Shown here: piece by piece, positions 8,934 through 10,969 of the stretch | How the letters are laid out: each line of letters opens with the position of its first letter | Numbering within the stretch: position 1 is the stretch's first letter | Origin: an uncultured Opitutaceae bacterium | GTDB taxonomy: Bacteria > Verrucomicrobiota > Verrucomicrobiia > Opitutales > Opitutaceae | Direction of reading: 5' to 3' | NCBI GenBank assembly: GCA_937128785.1 | Contig: CAKZMS010000155.1 | Location: 1 to 10,969 of the forward strand | DNA: 10,969 nt | The notes under the pieces: model-generated | Databases searched by the model: none | What the model saw: the letters and a program-made list of their open reading frames with translations, nothing else | What the model was told of the DNA's origin: nothing | Translations under genes and position numbers: made by a program

Positions 8934-9979
8934 GCGAGCTGTCCAGCGCACCTGTTCTCGTCACCGGCGGCACCGGATTCCTCGGTTCGCATTTGGTGGA
9001 TCAACTGCTCGCTGCCCAGCGAACGGTCACCGTCGTCTCCCGCCAACCACGTCGGGAATTGGAAGCTCGCGGAATCCGGGTGGTGGTCGGCGCGCTGCAC
9101 GATCCGGCCGTGTGTGCCAACGCCGTCAAAAACGTGAAGACGGTTTTTCACGTGGCCGCCCGCGTCGGGGTGTGGGGAAAGCACGAGGACTTCCATCGCG
9201 ACAATGTAGTCGCCACGGAAACCCTGTTAGCCGCCGCGCAGACCGCCGACGTCTGCCGCTTCGTCCATACCAGCACTCCCAGCGTAGTCTACAACGGTCG
9301 GGATCTCGCGGGAGCAGACGAATCACTGCCTCTCACCACTGACTGTCCCAGCCCGTATCCCCTCACCAAAGCCCATGCCGAAGCGAAAGTGATCGCCGCC
9401 AACCGCGAAGGTTTCGCCACGACAGCGCTGCGACCACACCTCATTTGGGGTATCGGCGACCCCCATCTCGTGCCGCGCATGCGCGCCCGGGCGCGTGCCG
9501 GACGTCTCCGCATCGTCGGCAGCGGCCAAAACCGGGTCGACATGGTGCACATCACCAACGCCACCCAAGCCCACCTCGACGCCGAACAAGCCCTGGCCGA
9601 GCAGGTTTGTCATCTAATAGATGACAAACCCGGAGGGGCGCAGCACGGCTCCGGTCCGGCGGGTCGGGCGTATTTCATCACCAACGATGAGCCCGTGAAT
9701 CTGTGGGAATGGATCAATGAGCTCCTGACTGCTCTCGGCGAGCCGCCGATCACCAAACAAATTTCTTTGAAAGCCGCCTCGCGCGTCGGTGCTGTCTGCG
9801 AAGCGTTGTGGAGTGTGCTCCCGCTGAAAGGCGAACCGCCCATGACCCGATTCATCGCCGCCGAGTTGGCCAAAGATCATTGGTTCGACCTCAGTGCCGC
9901 GAAGAGAGACCTCGGCTACCAACCCACCGTAAGCATGGCCAAGGGCACCCGGGCCCTGATCGAGCAACTGCGCGATTAA
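8930..9979 (+). CDS. oleD: OleD: NADPH-dependent 2-alkyl-3-oxoalkanoate reductase of olefin biosynthesis
   Basis: Extended short-chain dehydrogenase. OleD reduces the 2-alkyl-3-keto acid made by OleA to the 3-hydroxy acid used by OleC. It is known to assemble with OleB and OleC in other bacteria. The Rossmann motif TGGTGFLG is at 12-19, STPSVVYNG at 115-123 holds the catalytic Ser/Thr region, and YPLTK (143-147) is the YxxxK pair. TALRPHLIWG (165-174) and RVDMVHITN (202-210) are typical of 3-beta-HSD-like members. The length of 349 is near normal but includes a probable insertion of about 18 residues at 224-242, just before GRAYFITNDEPVNLW, encoded partly by a perfect palindrome. The start overlaps the oleC stop (ATGA), with GGAGG 13 bases upstream, the same spacing as at the rnd start. 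The stop overlaps the convergent methyltransferase stop. Confidence 0.9.
   Translation: MSELSSAPVLVTGGTGFLGSHLVDQLLAAQRTVTVVSRQPRRELEARGIRVVVGALHDPAVCANAVKNVKTVFHVAARVGVWGKHEDFHRDNVVATETLLAAAQTADVCRFVHTSTPSVVYNGRDLAGADESLPLTTDCPSPYPLTKAHAEAKVIAANREGFATTALRPHLIWGIGDPHLVPRMRARARAGRLRIVGSGQNRVDMVHITNATQAHLDAEQALAEQVCHLIDDKPGGAQHGSGPAGRAYFITNDEPVNLWEWINELLTALGEPPITKQISLKAASRVGAVCEALWSVLPLKGEPPMTRFIAAELAKDHWFDLSAAKRDLGYQPTVSMAKGTRALIEQLRD
9604..9630. repeat. Perfect 12-bp inverted repeat inserted in the oleD coding region
   Basis: GGTTTGTCATCT (9604-9615), loop AAT (9616-9618), AGATGACAAACC (9619-9630). The pairing is perfect over 12 bp and the element is clearly poorer in GC than the surrounding gene. 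In the oleD frame it encodes VCHLIDDKP. The other two forward frames contain TGA or TAA-TAG, so only this frame stays open. It lies in a segment that I judge, from memory of the family, to be extra relative to other OleD proteins. Confidence 0.9.
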
Positions 9980-10785
9980 CCGCGCTGACGCACCGCCTCG
10001 AACAGCGTGATAATCGTGGCCATGGCCACGTTCAGGGAGTCGGCCTGACCCGCCATCGGGATGCGCACGGTTTCGTCTGCCTGGGCCAACCAATCATCGC
10101 TGAGACCATATTGTTCGCTGCCCATCACAATGGCCAACGGTCCGGTCAGATCGGCCGCGGTATGAAGTCCCTCCGCCGCCGGGGTGGTGGCAACGGATCG
10201 GATCTTCCACTGTTTCAGCCAATCCCGCACCGCTCCGCTTTCGGTGATCACCACCGGAACGGAAAACAACACGCCCGTGGAAGCACGCACGACATTGGGG
10301 TTAAACAAGTCAGTGACCGGGTCGCAAACAATCAGGCCGTCGACGCCCGCGGCATCGGCGCTGCGCAGAATCGTGCCCAGATTACCGGGCTTTTCGATCG
10401 CCTCCACAACCAACAGCAAGGGCGTATCCGAAAGAGTCAGGTCGTCGAGCCCCCGGCGCCATTGCGGCAGGACCGCCAACAACCCATCCGGACGCTCGCG
10501 GTAGGCGACTTTGGTGAAAGCGGGTTTATTGAGTTGCACGATCTGGGCTCCCGCCGCCGCCGCCTCTTCGATCAGCGCCCCCTCGTTGCCCTGGTCACCC
10601 GGATACCACTCAGGGCAGTGATAGAGCTCCGCCGGTGCATACCCCTTGTCCAAGGCCCGTCGGATTTGACGATAGCCTTCCACCAAAAACTGCTGCGCCT
10701 GATCCCGCGGGCGACGGTCACGCAACTTGACCAATTGTTTTACGCGCGGGTTCTGCAGACTGGTAATGATTTCGGGCTCCATCAT
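9976..10785 (-). CDS. TrmH/SpoU-family (SPOUT) 2'-O-ribose RNA methyltransferase
   Basis: SAM-dependent RNA methyltransferase, probably acting on 23S rRNA. An N-terminal substrate-binding domain (about 1-105, opening ITSLQNPRVKQLVKLRDRR and later FLVEGYRQI) is followed by the knotted SpoU catalytic domain. Motif 1 is EKPGNLGTILRSADAAG (131-147, with N135 and R141). Motif 2 is IVMGSEQYGLS (219-229). Motif 3 is IPMAGQADSLNVAMA (242-256). Length 269 is normal. The arrangement resembles the TsnR/YsgA/MRM3 branch more than tRNA TrmH, but the exact target nucleotide cannot be read. Two adjacent ATGs (10785 and 10782) are possible starts; the Shine-Dalgarno is weak. It is convergent with oleD (4-base overlap) and divergent from the partial gene at the right edge. 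Confidence 0.93.
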   Translation of the reverse strand: MMEPEIITSLQNPRVKQLVKLRDRRPRDQAQQFLVEGYRQIRRALDKGYAPAELYHCPEWYPGDQGNEGALIEEAAAAGAQIVQLNKPAFTKVAYRERPDGLLAVLPQWRRGLDDLTLSDTPLLLVVEAIEKPGNLGTILRSADAAGVDGLIVCDPVTDLFNPNVVRASTGVLFSVPVVITESGAVRDWLKQWKIRSVATTPAAEGLHTAADLTGPLAIVMGSEQYGLSDDWLAQADETVRIPMAGQADSLNVAMATIITLFEAVRQRG

Positions 10786-10795
10786 GGGGACAGCT

Positions 10796-10868
10796 CACGA
10801 AACACACGAAATGCCGTGAAAGAAAACACTGCATTTTCGCCCATTCGTGTCTTTTGGTGTGTTTTGTG
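10796..10868. repeat. Inverted repeat in the divergent intergenic region
   Basis: CACGAAACACACGAAA (10796-10811) and TTTGGTGTGTTTTGTG (10853-10868) are inverted copies matching at 14 of 16 positions, around a 41-base spacer. A nested pair, ACACGAAATG (10804-10813) and CATTCGTGT (10842-10850), offers alternative pairing. The TTCGTGT...TTTTGGTGTG wording looks like a dispersed intergenic repeat I associate with Opitutaceae. It occupies the probable promoter space between the two methyltransferase genes. Confidence 0.6.
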
Positions 10869-10969
10869 GGCAGAAGAAAGAAAGACCGAGCACCCAGAGA
10901 CTTCCCGTTTCCGTATCACACGGAGATCGAGTTGGACATCACCACGCTGACCAATCGCGGCGTAGGCCT
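10866..10969 (+). CDS. N-terminal fragment of a probable TRAM-domain rRNA (uracil-5-) methyltransferase
   Basis: The open frame runs off the right edge. It contains FPYHTEIELDITTLTNRGVG, which resembles the first strands of the TRAM domain that begins TrmA/RlmD-type 5-methyluridine methyltransferases (the pattern E-I-x-x-LTxxGxGVG). No ATG is available in frame near this segment. GTG at 10866 is the likeliest start and gives a basic leader (GRRKKDRAPRDFP); GTG at 10857 and TTG at 10854 are alternatives. The chosen GTG falls at the end of the inverted repeat. About 34 residues are visible and no catalytic motif, so the family is a motif-based guess; any protein with an N-terminal TRAM domain is possible. 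Confidence 0.5.
   Translation, partial: MGRRKKDRAPRDFPFPYHTEIELDITTLTNRGVG

Noticed and set aside
9808..10950. A 380-codon plus-strand open frame over the oleD 3' end and the methyltransferase
   Set aside because: It is antisense to clear SpoU motifs, and its product is low-complexity Arg/His-rich sequence.

Overview
The window is about 60% GC, densely coding DNA from what looks like a member of Verrucomicrobiota, most likely Opitutales/Opitutaceae. That assignment is an inference. It rests on the high GC, the general absence of strong Shine-Dalgarno sequences, an olefin-type oleC-oleD pair (known from several verrucomicrobia), a very large probable PPi-type PEP carboxykinase, and several short GC-rich palindromes between genes of a style I remember from Opitutaceae. 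There is no rRNA, tRNA, transposase, phage gene or CRISPR array.

Layout. Positions 2-883 (+) are the 3' part of a SulP-family anion transporter with a STAS domain. A 175-base convergent gap (884-1058) holds a composite hairpin repeat and a smaller hairpin. On the minus strand lie a ~1,138-residue probable PPi-dependent PEP carboxykinase (1059-4475) and, just upstream of it, a four-helix membrane protein (4531-4968). From a divergent intergenic region, four genes run on the plus strand: a histone-deacetylase-like hydrolase (5068-5943), ribonuclease D (5940-7124, ATGA overlap), then after 63 bases oleC (7188-8933) and oleD (8930-9979, ATGA overlap). A TrmH/SpoU rRNA methyltransferase (9976-10785, minus) converges on oleD and their stop codons overlap in TTAA. 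At the right edge a second rRNA-methyltransferase-like gene (N-terminal TRAM-like segment) starts and leaves the window.

Function. OleD reduces a 2-alkyl-3-keto acid and OleC closes the hydroxy acid to a beta-lactone with ATP. These are the middle steps of head-to-head olefin biosynthesis. OleA (condensation) and OleB (beta-lactone decarboxylase) are not in the window. The other genes are housekeeping: RNA processing and modification, anion transport and anaplerosis.

The most interesting signal is not a gene. Both ole genes carry what look like in-frame, low-GC repeat insertions at places where I expect the family to have short loops. oleC has four tandem 7-base units (8447-8474), and oleD has a perfect 12-bp inverted repeat with a 3-base loop (9604-9630). 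In each case only the frame actually used is free of stop codons. Other points are a 12-base motif placed exactly 48 bases before two different start codons, and three mutually exclusive pairing segments ahead of oleC.
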